Program-made: the position numbers and the translations under genes
In this document: positions 30,586 to 43,259 of the stretch, in pieces
Numbering within the stretch: the stretch's first letter is position 1
How the letters are laid out: the number at the start of each line of letters is the position of its first letter
The notes under the pieces: generated by a model
The model's input: the letters and a program-made list of their open reading frames with translations, nothing else
The model's database searches: none
Told to the model about the DNA's origin: nothing
From: Sphaerolaimus hirsutus
Lineage: Eukaryota > Nematoda > Chromadorea > Monhysterida > Sphaerolaimidae
Direction: 5' to 3'
Length of the DNA stretch: 64,000 nucleotides
Assembly: GCA_964036195.1 (NCBI GenBank)
Contig: OZ038450.1
Span: 19,435,208 to 19,499,207, forward strand

Positions 30586-32436
30586 CCTGTTTACCTCGGT
30601 CCGCACCTTTGTGATTAAAAAAAAGTTTTGTCGCGCCCCCCACCTAACTTTACAGCTAATTTCAACCCGTACAAAAAGTAGCCCAAAAAGTGTCCCTAAA
30701 TACGCATTGGCACCCCCCATTGTGACGCCATGTGGGCTGTGTAATAGGCATTTCGTAAAATGATTCTATTCTGTCAGTTAACTGCTCGGAAGACATAAAA
30801 GAGTCCTAGCTTAGTGCCAAATGCCATTTCAACAGCTTATTTACAGATGAAATGAGATTAGGACATTTTCAATTTGTTCAGATTTGTACAGCATCTGTTC
30901 AGATTTGTACAGCATCTGTTCACACAGAGTATGCTTCTGCCTGAAAGAGAAATCCTGAGGCATTTTTTTAATACTTACTCCACTTAAATACAGCCCCCCC
31001 CCACCGAAGAGAATTGAAGGAGCGAAATTTAAAAAAATTGCTCAATTCTCCTTACTACTAATTTTCTTCCCTGGACAAAATGTACCATGTGTTTTAAATT
31101 TCGCTCCTTCAATTTTCTTGTGTGGGGGGCTGTATTTAGGCGGAGTCAGTTTTAAATAAATGCCTCAGGATTTCTCTTTCAGACAGAAGCATACTCTGTG
31201 TGAACAGATGTAGCATGAGCAGATAAAGCGATCACAAACACAGCTGATCGTGATCTGAACAAATTGAAAATGTCTTAATCTCATTTCTATCGGTAAATAA
31301 GCCATTGACATGGCATTTGGCACTAAGCTAGGACTCTTTTATGTCTTTCAAGCAGTTTTTCGGCCTTGACTGACAGAATATTATCATTTTACGAAACACG
31401 TATTTGAAAAGGTGATCACCACATTTTGGTATAAAAATGTGTGGGCCATTTACATAGCCCAAATGGCATTACAATGGGGGGTGCCCCAATGGGCATAATT
31501 TTTGGACAATATGACTTTTCGATATCGATATTTGATATTTTTTTCAGAAACTCGATATCGATATTCGATATTTTTTTCAGGACCACGATATTCAATATCG
31601 ATACGATATGAACCCTTGATATCGATATTCGATATTAAAAAATGCTTGATATTTGATATCGATATTTCGATATTTTCGATATTTTGCTTTTGTTACAGCA
31701 ATGCATATTTCGAGTGGCTTATTTTATTTTCATGTGGTTGTAAACATGGTCATCTCTTTACTGGATTAGATTGATCATCTCTTTACTGGAATGTAAATGG
31801 TGATTTTAACAGGGTTCACAACAGTCAAAATAAGAAAATGGAAGAAAAACATGATGAATCAAATTGTATCAGGAAAACTATAATTGGTATACATCACAGT
31901 TCATACTTATAACACAGTTGCTTAATGGTATTTTGCAAGAAAAGCAGCATATCAACATTTTCTGGTAGGTAGGAAACCAAACCAAATACAAGAAATGTTT
32001 AATAAGCACTCCAACAAAAATTTAACTGTAAATGCTTTACTTTTACCCCTCAACAAAAATATAATAAACACATCACATCATACATATCTTAAAATGAAAA
32101 TAATAGCTTAATTTGGGGGCACAATACAGGTTTGATGTATCAGAAAAATGGGATATTCGATATTGATATTCAAAAATGGTCGATATTCGATATCGATATT
32201 TGAAAATTGTCAATATTCAATATCGATATTCGATATTTTTTCAAAATTTTCGATATCGATATTCGATATGAAAAAAGTCGATATTCGATACGATATATCG
32301 TCTGAACCCTAAATGGGCATTTAGGCAACTCTTTGGGCTACTTTTTGTATAGGGTTAAATTCGCTGTAACATTAGGTGGGGGAGCAACAAAACTTGATTT
32401 AAAAAAATCGAAAAGGTGCGGATCGAGGTAAACAGG
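30586..32436. mobile_element. Long foldback element
   Basis: The left arm starts CCTGTTTACCTCGGTCCGCACC-like and the right arm ends in its inverse at 32436. Inner arms around 30780-31010 and 31090-31400 are long inverted copies. The right arm is split by a GATAT-rich element at 31497-32312. Confidence 0.7.
31497..32312. mobile_element. GATAT-rich hAT-type MITE
   Basis: CGATATCGATATTCGATAT-type arms flank an AT-rich core. The 8-bp target duplication ATGGGCAT is seen at 31489-31496 and 32313-32320. The family ends in AGGGTT(GGGA)CGATAT and recurs at 33054, 36060, 57654, 60395 and 61755. Confidence 0.75.
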
Positions 32437-33053
32437 TGTTTAGGTATGTGGAGTTGCAGCAATGTTCTTATCCTATGCCCAGCGATAGCAACTTGAAGTG
32501 CACTCAGCGTACAATAAAGCTACGTTTATGTCGCAGGATAACGTATAACTACGTATAACCGGATAAAGTGTCGCAGATGCTCATGCTACTAGTGCACGAA
32601 CAGTACGACCGGCCTGTGACGTGCTGCACGCTGCTGCAGATATAACCGCGGCCCAAATTTACAATATAGTGACCCGCTTGGCCGAGGGATTATTAAATTG
32701 CTGCTTTGAGAGGACCGAGCAAAGTTTGTTCAATGTTAGTCTGTGGGGCGATTGAATTTGCCTGTTAGGGATGGCCTGTGTTTTTTAACTGTTTTCAAAA
32801 AAAATAATTTTAATTAATAAAGTATGAATTGCCGAAGTAAATCATAAACTATAAACCATACTAGGTATTGCCGGTGTTTTTTCAAAGGTTAAAAAGCACC
32901 AAAGCCGTTTTTTAAACATGAGTAGCGATGGTAAAAAGCGCTTTTTTCAATGACCCCGCTTTAAAAAAAACGCGTTTTTTTCCAAAAATTGTCAAGACAT
33001 TTTCTAAAAAGCTCCCAATCGTGGTTCTGAGTCGATATATACATGTATATCAG
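32437..33053. other. Unique interval, no gene recognised
   Basis: No recognisable gene. Around 32760-33000 there is an AGGGATGGCC-ended hAT-type remnant with TTTTTT/AAAAAA-rich arms. Confidence 0.4.
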
Positions 33054-33637
33054 ATAGGGTTGAGATGATATATCGTATCGAATATCGGATATCGACCATT
33101 TTTTCGATATCGAATATCGATATCGAAAATTTTGAAAAAATATCGAATATTGACCATTTTTTCGATTTTGTTCGATATTGTTGCCTGGCTATTCCACCTC
33201 TGTACGCTCCTCCTACTTAATACTGCTGGGCGTTTTGCCAAAAGCGACTATTTTGCACGTTTTATCTAAAAGACAAAACGCGCAACCACTGTCGCAATCA
33301 TGTGACCAAAAAATTGGACACACGACCACGACAACCCCCCATCCTATGCACCGGGGGCCACTGGTCGGCTCGGGAACACCCCCTACATAAAAATACAATC
33401 CCAATATAGGAGGTAGAACCCTATATTGAGTCTAGGTGCAGACCCAAGTGGGTCGGTCTGACTTGAGCTCTGGCTGTCTAGGGAGCTGGTTTTATACTGG
33501 GTGGGTGACAGAGGTTAGAGCAGTTACACTAACACAGTGGGCGGAGCCTGCAGGCACCAGCTGGCTCTGTTTGGACATGTTTGCTGTGGTCTGGAATTGG
33601 CTCTAGCTGGCTCTGTACCTCGCGGGTTTGGCAACAT

Positions 33638-33733
33638 GGTTTTTGCCCAACTGTATCAAGGTAACTACCATAGTGGTGATATTATTTATCTCCACTGTGG
33701 TAGTTACCTTGATACAGTTGGGTAAAAACAACC
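33638..33733 (+). other. Long near-perfect hairpin, about 40-bp arms
   Basis: GGTTTTTGCCCAACTGTATC and the continuing bases pair with an inverse copy across a loop of about 14 bases. Only a few mismatches are seen. Size and shape resemble a microRNA precursor or a very small foldback. Confidence 0.55.
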
Positions 33734-33743
33734 TGGTAGCAAT

Positions 33744-34135
33744 CCCAAGCCCATTAAAGTGTAAAGTCAAGTGCCAAATGGAAGGTCAAATGCAAAGTCA
33801 AATGTGAAATGTAAAGTAAAGAGTAAAGTGTCAAATGTAAAGTAAAATGTGAAATGTAAAGAAAAGTATCAAATGTAAAGTCAAATGCAAAGTCAAATGT
33901 CAAATGTAAAGAAAAGTGTTAAATGTAAAGTCAAATGCAATGTCAAATGTCAAGTCAAATGTAAAGTAAAGTGTCAATTGTGTATCCAAATCTTATTTTT
34001 TGTATCCAAATCTTATTTCGAAAAGTAAGATTTGGATACAAAAACATAAGATTTGGATACGAAAAAATAAGATTTGGATACACAATTGACACTTTACTTT
34101 ACATTTGACACTTCACTTTACATTTGACTTTACCA
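33744..34135. mobile_element. AAGTGTAAAGTNAAGTG foldback
   Basis: AAAGTGTAAAGTCAAGTG and many TCAAATGTAAAG repeats on the left are mirrored on the right. ATCTTATTT-type palindromes lie in the centre. The same family is at 48904-49054. Confidence 0.6.
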
Positions 34136-34171
34136 CTACCTATTTCAGCCATTTTAAAAATGGTTCATTGC

Positions 34172-34345
34172 CCTAAGCTTAAAATGGTTAGTAGGGCTAA
34201 GCTTAAAATGGTTAGTAGGCCTAAGCTTAAAATGGTTAGTAGGCCTAAGCTTAAAATGGTTAGTAGGGCTAAGCTTAAAATGGTTAGTAGGCCTAAGCTT
34301 AAAATGGTTAGTAGGCCTAAGCTTAAAATGGTTAGTTGGGCTAAT
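34172..34345. repeat. 24-bp tandem repeat, seven units
   Basis: AAGCTT-containing units start at 34175, 34199, 34223, 34247, 34271, 34295 and 34319. The period is a multiple of three, giving a KLKMVSRP peptide repeat that is not evidence of a gene. Confidence 0.85.
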
Positions 34346-34395
34346 TTTTTACCTAAGCCTAAGCTTAAGCCCAAAATAGTGAATTTTCCTAGAAA

Positions 34396-34818
34396 GTAGT
34401 CAGTAGAATAAAGAGAACACGTTTCGTTAAAAAAGAAAACACGTTTCGTTAAGCTTTTTACTTTACCTGTAAAAAACCCACTTGTATATTGTCACCATCC
34501 CAAAAAGAGTCGTCAAAAAAGCGTATAGACATGAAAAAGCCTTGTTGCCTTCCCTGGCCTGACTTAAAATGTGCCAGGAATGGCACTGTAAGAAAAGCGA
34601 ATTTGTTGGTAATTTTCAAAAATTTTGTGCCCAAGCACGTACTTTGTTGTCACGTGACAGGTATGTCCATTTCAGCAGTTGCAAACACCTCGAATGTTGT
34701 GCAAATGCACTCATAGATGTCCACATCAGAGTATGTGCCGTTGCACTGGCACCATGCTAAATTTTCCTTACTACATCAGTCAAATTTTAGGGGGTTCATG
34801 TTCATTTGATGTAAATTT
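34396..34818. other. Unique interval, no gene recognised
   Basis: Two overlapping short frames (34489-34760) have no domain. Confidence 0.4.
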
Positions 34819-35960
34819 GTAAACACCTTCCCGGTCACGTCCGGCAGCCATTTTTTGATTTTACTTCTTATATCCTATCCCCAGTTCTACGGCGCCCCGG
34901 AGGCTGAAACTTGGGGGAGAGTTTGTCGCAACCCCCCTCTACTTCGCATGAATTTGGGGGGTAGCGGCGACCCCTCTCAGGGTGGGTCGCCCTAAGTGCA
35001 AAATTTTTTGTGGCTTTTTTGGTGTCCCACAGCAGGTCCGGCACCCGCTGATTTCTGAGCTGTGGGAGGGGTATGAGATGAGTCTAAAATTTTGGGGATG
35101 TGTTACCAACACCACTCCCCTACTATACACTATTCAATAATGTGAGATTAATGTGAAAAATTTCTCACAAATTCGCTTTTTCCCTAAAAAACACCACTCC
35201 CCAATAGATGGATGACAAAAAAATTCACTTTTTGGAACTTTTTTATTAGACACTTGAAGATCTGGTTTACAATACTTTAAAGGGAATGGTTTGATGTTTA
35301 AAGTTATGTAAAGAACCATACCTCTAAAATGCCTGCATTGCAAAATTTACTTGGGGGGAATTTCAAAGTGTAAATTTTGTAAATTTTTGTTCCTGCGATG
35401 ATGTCATTATGATGTCATAAAATTCACCCTAAGTAAATTTTGCAATGCAGGCATTTTAGAGGTATGGTTCTTTACATAATGTTAAACATTAAACCCTTCC
35501 CTTTAAAGTATCGTAAACCAGCTCTTCAAGTGTCTAATAAAAAAGTACCAAAAAGTGTTTTTTTTGTCATCCATCTATTCTGGAGTGGTGTTTTTTAGAG
35601 AATAAGTGAATTTTTGAGAAATTTTTCACATTAATCTCACATTATTGAATAGTGTATAGTAGGGGAGTGGTGTTGGTAACACATCCCCAAAATTTTAGAT
35701 TTATACCCCTCCCACAGCTCAGAAATCAGCGGGTGCCGGACCTGCTGTGGGACACCAAAAAAGCAACGAAAAAATTTTGCACTTAGGGCGATCCACCCTG
35801 AGAGGGGTTGCCGCGACCCCCCCAATTCATGCGAAGTAGAGGGGGGTTGCGGCAATATCTCCCCAAAGTTTCAGCCTCGGGGGCGCCCTAGAACTGGGGA
35901 TAGGATAGAAGAAGTAAAATCAAAAAATGGCTGCCGGACGTGACCGGGAAGGTGTTTATA
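34819..35960. mobile_element. Foldback element, 1.14 kb
   Basis: The ends GTAAACACCTTCCCGGTCAC and its inverse bound two arms of more than 500 bp that are inverted copies. The centre around 35390-35420 is the loop. There is no transposase frame. Confidence 0.75.
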
Positions 35961-36211
35961 ATGTACTCTTCAGTAAGGAGATGATTAACTATGTTTGCTA
36001 CCAAGTGGAATACAATATGACACTCGAGTAAAAATAACAAGTAACAAAAGTAAAATATCAAAATAGTGAAATATTGATATCAAATATCGAGCATATTTTC
36101 ATTTGAATATCGATATCAAATGTTGAGGGTCCATATTGTATCGATATCGAATATAGAGTTTCAGAAAAAATATATCAAATATTGATATTGAAAAGTCATA
36201 TCATCCCAACT
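35961..36211. mobile_element. GATAT MITE right part
   Basis: It contains ATATCGAGC and TCGATATCGAATAT motifs and ends ATATCATCCCAACTA at 36211. It may pair with the left end at 33054, making one element split by later insertions. Confidence 0.5.
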
Positions 36212-36968
36212 AGGGTTAAAATGGGACTGCGGTCCCGGTACATGGTTCGGCAAAAAGTCGGGACTGGGCTGGTCCCGGTCCCGACACCCCAGTCCTGGTC
36301 CCGGTCCCGACAATAAAAAAGGCCGGTCCCGGTCCCGACCACCCAGTCCCGGTCCCGGTAGGGTTCAAACGGGATCCCGATCCCGATCCCAGATCCCGTG
36401 AAATTCCGGGATTTAACAGTCCCGATCCCAATCCCGAAACCCCAATCCCGATCCCGATCCCGAAATCCAAAAATACCGATCCCGATCCCGAAAACTTTCA
36501 AATCCTGATCCCGATCCCGAGAATCTCCCAAGTCCGGGATCCCGATCCCGGAAAAAATAGTGAAAATTATAAAAAGTGAAAAAATGACATTTTTGCGTGC
36601 AAAAATGTGTACGCAAACCCCCAGCGTCCATTTTATGTCACTTTTCTGGCATCCTCCAGTGTTTTGAGACCTTTATGAACAACTGTGAATGCCAGAACAG
36701 TGACGAAAATCTCTATCCCTAGACCCCAATCCCGATCCCGAAAAAATGCCAATCCCAATCCCGATCCCGATCCCGTGACCCCAATCCCGGCCAATCCCGA
36801 TCCTGATCCCGATCCCGAAATCTCAAAATACCAATCCCGATCCCGAACCCGATCCTGAAACCCCAATCCTGATCCCGAAATCTCAAAGTGAATCCCGATC
36901 CCGATCCCGAAAAGTCAATCCCGTTTGAACCCTAGGTCCCGGTCCTGGAATTTTGAAGCGGTCCCGAC
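36212..36968. mobile_element. GGTCCCGG element with nested GGGATCCCGATCCCG MITE
   Basis: The outer element is rich in GGTCCCGGTCCCGAC. It is interrupted by 36360-36933, whose ends GGGTTCAAACGGGAT and ATCCCGTTTGAACCC are inverted and flanked by TA. The interior is a TCCCGA hexamer repeat. Gly-Ile/Asp-Arg frames are artefacts. Confidence 0.65.
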
Positions 36969-37216
36969 TAGGGTTGGCCGATGTTTTTTAAACGTTTTTT
37001 TTTTAAAAACAAATTTTTTTTATAAAAACATGACGTCCGAAATGTTTTTTTTAAAGAAAACATCGGCCAAAATTTTTTGTATTAAGCACCAGGTATTTTG
37101 CCAAATTTTTGCGCACAAGCGCGCAATTTCACACCAAATTGACATTGGTGGTTGTTTTCATTGGTTTTGTGGCATTTTTAGTATCAAAGTATCCATTTCT
37201 ATGTGCTACCATGGGT

Positions 37217-37997
37217 TAATGGCGCACCGCACACTCAAAATTTTCAAGGGCGGTGCGAACGTTTTTGAGTTCCGCCAAGGCAGAACTCCAAGGGCGGTTT
37301 GAACATTTTAATTTAGGAAAAATGTGGCATTTTTGGGACATTCGGATCAAGTTCACACGAATCCGGATGAATTCACACAGTTTTTGTCCCTTTGCATATC
37401 ATAACAAAACGTTTCAAAAACATTGGGACACTTTCAATTCCGCCCTTGACTTAAGAGATACTCCCTTTAGAGAAGGTTGTTATGGGAAACACATCTTATT
37501 TATCTTACCAAACATATTTGTGAAAAAAAATTTATAGGTAGATCTAGGCTTTGTCTTCAAAAATGAATAAAGAAATTTTTTTGTAATATCCACTTGTTTA
37601 AAAGATATTGAAGTTCACCATGTGGCATAATTGTGAAAACCGAAACTGAATTCCACCCTCTAGAAAGTGTCCAAATGTTTTCTTGCCTAGATGGCGCACT
37701 GACACTCAAAATTGTCAAGGGCGGTTCGGACGTTTTTGAGTTCCGCCAAGGCGGATTCCAAGGGTGGTTCAGACATTGTGCACTTTCCTAGCTGTCTGAA
37801 ATAATTCCGCCCATGCACAATCCGGGGCAATTCCGCCATCGTGCAAAGTGTTCGAACGTTTCATGTGCGGAATTGAAATCGAGGGCAGTTCGAACGTTTT
37901 TGGATTCCGCCCCCTGTTTTTAATTCCGCCCTTTTGAATTCTGCCTTGAAAAAGTGTTCGAACTGCAACTGAAAATTCGAGTGTGCCGTGCAACATT
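37217..37997. mobile_element. MITE with TTAA duplication
   Basis: The ends TGGCGCACCGCACACTC and GAGTGTGCCGTGCAACA are imperfect inverses. TTAA flanks the left end, and TTAA follows the right end once the 3.7-kb insertion is removed. A TTAA target suggests a piggyBac-type origin. Confidence 0.55.
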
Positions 37998-40900
37998 GGG
38001 CCTCCACACGCTAGTTGACATCGCATTTTTCGCATGTAAAATGTCAACTCAGAGTCAACTGAAATTTTTCTCAGTTGACTCTAGTTGACAACGTACACAC
38101 TAGTGATAATGTCAACTAGTAAATTTGGGCAGTACAGATATTTGTGTCACTGGCCGAGTCAACTAAAGCATACGCGTATGTTTTTTTGCGTACGCGTATG
38201 TTTTTTTGGCATACGCGAATGCAGAAAAACGTACGCGTATGTTTTTTTGCGTACTTATACAAATGTTTGCGTACGCGTACACAATTTATGCCTTTTGAAT
38301 TGCCAAAAGTGTAAAAGTGAAAAAGTTAATTATGAATGTGATATTATTAGTGTTTTTTATGTCAAATGTGATATTTATGATTGTTATTTACTGTTGTTTT
38401 TACGTTTTTGAATGAAATTTTCCAAATTAGTTTTTTTATTACATATTAATTGAAGACACATACTAAAGTGAAAAATCACACAATCATCGATCTGGATCAA
38501 GTAAACAAACTTTTTTACGAAATTTTACATTTTGAAAAATTGAAATCAACGAAATTAAGTAACAGAAATTGCTGAAAACTTTAAAAAGCAACAATTTTAG
38601 AATTGGAAACAACAAAGTAAAGCGTGTACTACTCGGGTTTATTGACAAGTTTTGAATATTTTGACAAGTTTTGAATTGTTTAAAGAAAAACGAACAACTA
38701 AGAAAAAAACAGATTTAGAAAAGAGAAAGAAAGATTCTTATCAAGTTGTAAAATTTTGAGAGAAATTGCAAACAGAATCTGTTGAACAAAATTTTTTCTG
38801 CTTTTTACTCAGAAATATTTAGATAGTACATTTTAAAAATTAAATTCTGAAAATTTATAAATGTTGTTGTTGTGGTTTTGTAAATCTTTACATATCAAAA
38901 AATTTGTAAGAAAAAAAAAGAAGAGGAGATTCATTTTAAACTTGAACAATTTGGTGATTGAAAATAGCAAACATGAAAACTTTAATTGTTGCATTTTTGC
39001 ATATTTTCAAAAAACATTTACAGCTTTTGACACAACTTTTTGAAATTTTTATTTTGAAAATTCAAGGTAAAAAAATTCAAAATTTAGTTATTCTTTAAAA
39101 GTTGCACTTTTGTGTCTAACAAAGAATTCATATCTGCTATCTATTTACTATTAACAACAAATTATTATAAAAACAAGCACATTCAAATCTTTCCAAAAAT
39201 TCAAAAATACTCAAAAATCATCGCAAAATCCCAAACAAAACCACTAATTCCAGAAAACATTCAAGCCATTTCACTTCAGACACCGCCCACTGCTGCCACT
39301 CTCCTGAAAGTATCAATAGAGTTAAGAATGGATTAGTCTATAAAATGTCAACTTATATATTGTTTACTTCACTACCATGCCCCACACAGGCTACTTGACA
39401 ACGACAGAAAATGTCAACTGTTTCCTGTCCCAATCCAAAGCTTGCTTTTCAATTCCTGAAAGCGAGCTTTGAATGGGGATCAGTTTGGTTTGGAACTTTA
39501 CATTTGGTGTTGATGTCAACTAGCCTGTGTGGGCCCTATTTTTCAATTATGAGGTGGAGCCAACCACTTACACACACACTCAAACTTATATAAGTTGACA
39601 TTTTCAATCTATAAATATAACTATAAGCAACATAAATGACAACATGCAACCGTAAATGTCAACTAATCTGTGTTTACATTTGCAGTTGACATTTTCATTT
39701 ACAGTGTTCATTGAATTGACTTTTTGGCTGTTTCAAAAGTTTCAATAAAAGTGAAAATCATGATCGAAAATGTCAACTGAGCTGAAAGTGTACGCTGCGT
39801 ACGCTAGTATACGTTTTTTTTCATTTCAGTTGACACAAGTGTTGTGCGTACGATGTCAAGTACCCAAAATCGTATGAAAACGTCAAAAAACGTATGCAAA
39901 AGTGTGTATTTCCGGCAGTTGACTCAGCGCTCGCCGACTTTCCAAAAGTAACTTTATTTATCCAATTTACATTCTATTTATACGAAATTTTAGGTACACA
40001 TAGAGAAAAATAATGTGCATCTTTCATAGAAGAACTTTTTGCAAAGGAACAGTTCAAAAAAGTGTGAGAATTTTTTTTGTTGAAAATTTCCAAGTCAGTT
40101 GACATCGCGTTTTTTGTATACTATGAGTGCATACGCATATTGACATAAGCTACATAGACATTTTGTCAACTTCAAATTTTTTTCTACACTTCATGTGTTC
40201 AGTAAACAATGCTTTTCAATACTAATGTTCTGATTTTGTTGATGCAGAGGTAGCTGCACCAGATATTACTATCACAAGGGACACTACTTGGTGATTCTGT
40301 TCATTTCTGCAAGTGCTGATTTGTGTGTGCAGTATGTGCACCCTTAAATTTATTTTTACACTTATATTTTTTGCTATATTATTATTATTTTTTAAATTAT
40401 TTTTATTTAAATTTTATTTTTTTATTTGTTTTAAATGTTTTTACTTATATTTTAATGTCCATTTTTTTAAATTGTTTTTTTTCTTAAAGTTTTATTATAT
40501 TTATTTTTATGGGTATTTTATCTATTTTTTATTTTTCAATTATTTTTATTTTTTTAAATAAATTTTATTGTTTTCATTTTAATTTTTACTAATTTTTTTA
40601 TATTTTTACTTGAATTTTATAATTTTTATTATTATTATTTCATATTATAATTACTTTTTATTTATGAATTTTATAATTTTTATTATTATTTTTTTCTTCC
40701 TATTTTTATATTTTTTTTATTTATATTTCAATTAAATTTTCCTTATTTAATTTAATTTTTTATGTTAATTAATTATGTTTTTTTTTATACAAAAAGATAC
40801 TGTATACTGGCAAGATTTCTGAGTTAATGAGTCGGATTTAAAAGTTATGTCAACTGATCCATTTCTAGGTGAAATGAATCAGTTGACATATTTTTGTAAA

Positions 40901-41697
40901 CTGTCAGTGTCAACTCATCAATTTTTTTCAGAGTTAGATATTTAGGTGTTAAAAATTGAAAAAGCTGCCGTTTTTTGAAATTTCTTGTGTTACTTGCTTC
41001 AATAGTCTTAGTATATCAAATTTCACATTCAGTGCTGTCATAACTTGCCAGGAAAACTTTTTAAAATTATTGAAGTTTGAAATATTGAAAAATTCATATC
41101 TTTCTTTTATGTTATGTGATTCTTTCAAAAAAAATACTGCTGTGTTAGCGTTTCTTTCGCCTTTCATTTGGTTATGTTGGCATTATGATATGATTCCGTG
41201 TTGCGTGATGAAAAATAAATTTCCATTTAAAGAAAAAGATTTTTTATTCTTTCAAAAAAATTTATTACAAATAATAATTACTACAGAAAAATTCACAGAC
41301 ATTTATAGTACATGAAACAACTATCTAATTAACAAGCATTCACACATGTAAACGATAAAAAATTATTGAATATGGAACATGAAAATAATTTTTCATTTGG
41401 TTATGCTTCACACAATATATGATAATTAGGTGTCAAAAAATCAGATTAATTATGGTTTATCACATAACACTCTTTAAATCACACAAACTGCATCGTAGAA
41501 AGCAGGGTCAACTCGTTTCTGAGAATGGATTTTTCCAGTTGACTTTTTCAATGAAATACATGAGCTAAATGCCAAAAATATGGGTTAACGCGTATGCTCT
41601 TTTAAAAAAGTCAAGTGGTGAGTGATTGTGTCAACTGAAACACTAGTTGACTCTGAGTTGACTCTGAAATGCGATGTCAACTAGCGTGTGGAGGCCC
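37998..41697. mobile_element. 3.7-kb element with GTTGACA-rich inverted ends
   Basis: The ends GGGCCTCCACACGCTAGTTG and its inverse are flanked by ATT on both sides (37995-37997, 41698-41700), a 3-bp duplication as in PIF/Harbinger elements. The interior has many GTCAACT repeats, an AT-only tract at 40330-40790 and a smaller relative at 39379-39534. No transposase frame is intact. Related short copies lie at 51747-51962 and 57591-62606. Confidence 0.65.
40330..40790. repeat. AT-only low-complexity tract
   Basis: Almost pure A/T with TTTTTATT-like repeats. It gives a Phe/Tyr-rich frame that is not a gene. Confidence 0.85.
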
Positions 41698-42246
41698 ATT
41701 AAGCCGTCATATGTTGCTGTACTATATAATATTGAGGTAATGTGCTTCCATGTACCTCCACAGTGTGTAACTTCACTCCCAAAGTAATATGCTCCTTTTC
41801 TAATCTTGTTTGATCACTATTCCGTGCCAAACTTTACCTGAAGTCACAAACATTCGACTTAAGGCAATATATGAACGATATGTCGACGAAAAATGGATAT
41901 TTGTGACACAAATCACCACTTATAATGCTATCCCATGGCTCCACAGCCTTTATATAGTCATATATAACATCACAGAGTATTGCCACTGTCTGATATACCT
42001 ATATATGTTGACACAATGTCATATCTGGGAGCTTTAAAAAAATTTTTAATAAAAAAAACATCTAGTTAAAAACGTTTTTTTTCTCCAACCCTAGTCCCGA
42101 CAAGGGATGGGAAAAACGTATTTTTAATGATCGGGGTTTAAAGAATTAAATTTAAAATAAAGTGTTTTTTGAAAGTCTCCCAAATAGTTACAATGTGGTC
42201 AACATATACACATAAAAATGTCAGACAAATAGATGTATCTTATAAT

Positions 42247-42981
42247 TAGGGATGGCCAAGGGTTTTTTTCAAAGGTTTTTTTAAAATAAAAAACGTTTTA
42301 TTTAAAAAAACCCCAACCATCGAAACCGTTTTTTTTTATAAAATTTTTTTTAGTACTAAGCACGAAATTTTAGTACTAAGTACGAAATGTTTAGTACTAA
42401 GCAATAGGCATTTTGTGATTTTTTTCCGCGCAAGCGCATAATTTAACAAACTCATAACCTTTGGTGGTTGTTTTCATTGGTTTTGAATAATTATTGGTGT
42501 GTTATAGCTTCCATTTGTTCATGATATAGTGTCATTATAAGCCATGGTATGTTAGTGTAGTGCATAATACCCAGTCAAAGTGCCTCCATATAAATACTTA
42601 TTGTACAGTGTGAAAAATCACTGTTAATAGATTAGCCCTCTATTGTAACTTGATTTAAACACTATTCGATAGCCTACTTCACTTGAAGTCACGAATGTTC
42701 AACAAAAGCTGATATATGTGATAAGTCAACATAAAACTGATATTTTTGACAGAAATCACTACTTATTATGATATCCCATGGCTCCACAACCATTCTATGG
42801 CTATATATAACATCACAAAGTACTGTCACCTGTCTGATTTACCTGTATATGTTGACTCATGACCATATCTGAAAGCTTTAAAAAAAAAACGGTTTTATTT
42901 TAAAATAATACCCTTTTTTGAAAAAACGGTTGTTTTTTTTAAAAACCTTGCTGTTGAAAAAACCTTTTTCGGCCATCCCTA
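42247..42981. mobile_element. hAT-type MITE copy 2
   Basis: The ends are TAGGGATGGCC and GGCCATCCCTA. The 8-bp duplications CTTATAAT (42239-42246) and CTTATGAT (42982-42989) differ by one base. Confidence 0.75.
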
Positions 42982-43259
42982 CTTATGATGTCATATATGT
43001 ATAGAAATATAATGGCTGTAGAGCCATGTTCTAGTGGTGATTTCTGCCAAAAAAAAGCTTTTTTAGGTGTTGCTCCAAGTGTCTTGTCTAACTTGTTACA
43101 TAAATACATTGCTTTTCATTAAATATTCACGACTTCGAGTGAGAATGGGAATAGAATAGTGCTTGAATGATTTTATATTGAAAGGCTAATACATTGAGAG
43201 AGCTCCTTCACACAGTGGAGGTGTGTGGAACAACATTGGCTCTATATTACGTACCAATA

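Larger units (their letters stand above)
36969..42093. mobile_element. hAT-type MITE copy 1, split by later insertions
   Basis: It runs from TAGGGTTGGCCGATG to CTCCAACCCTA with perfect 8-bp duplications GTCCCGAC at 36961-36968 and 42094-42101. Sequence at 36969-37217 and 41700-42093 matches an intact copy at 43835-44508. Everything between was inserted later. Confidence 0.75.

Noticed and set aside
34124..34399. Repeat protein with KLKMVSRP units
   Set aside because: It is encoded by the 24-bp tandem array, without any non-repeat coding part.
36196..36866. Asp/Arg/Gly-rich frames of 72-111 codons
   Set aside because: They are translations of TCCCGA hexamer repeats inside a MITE.
40313..40561. 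Hydrophobic 82-aa protein
   Set aside because: It lies in an almost pure A/T tract; composition alone explains it.
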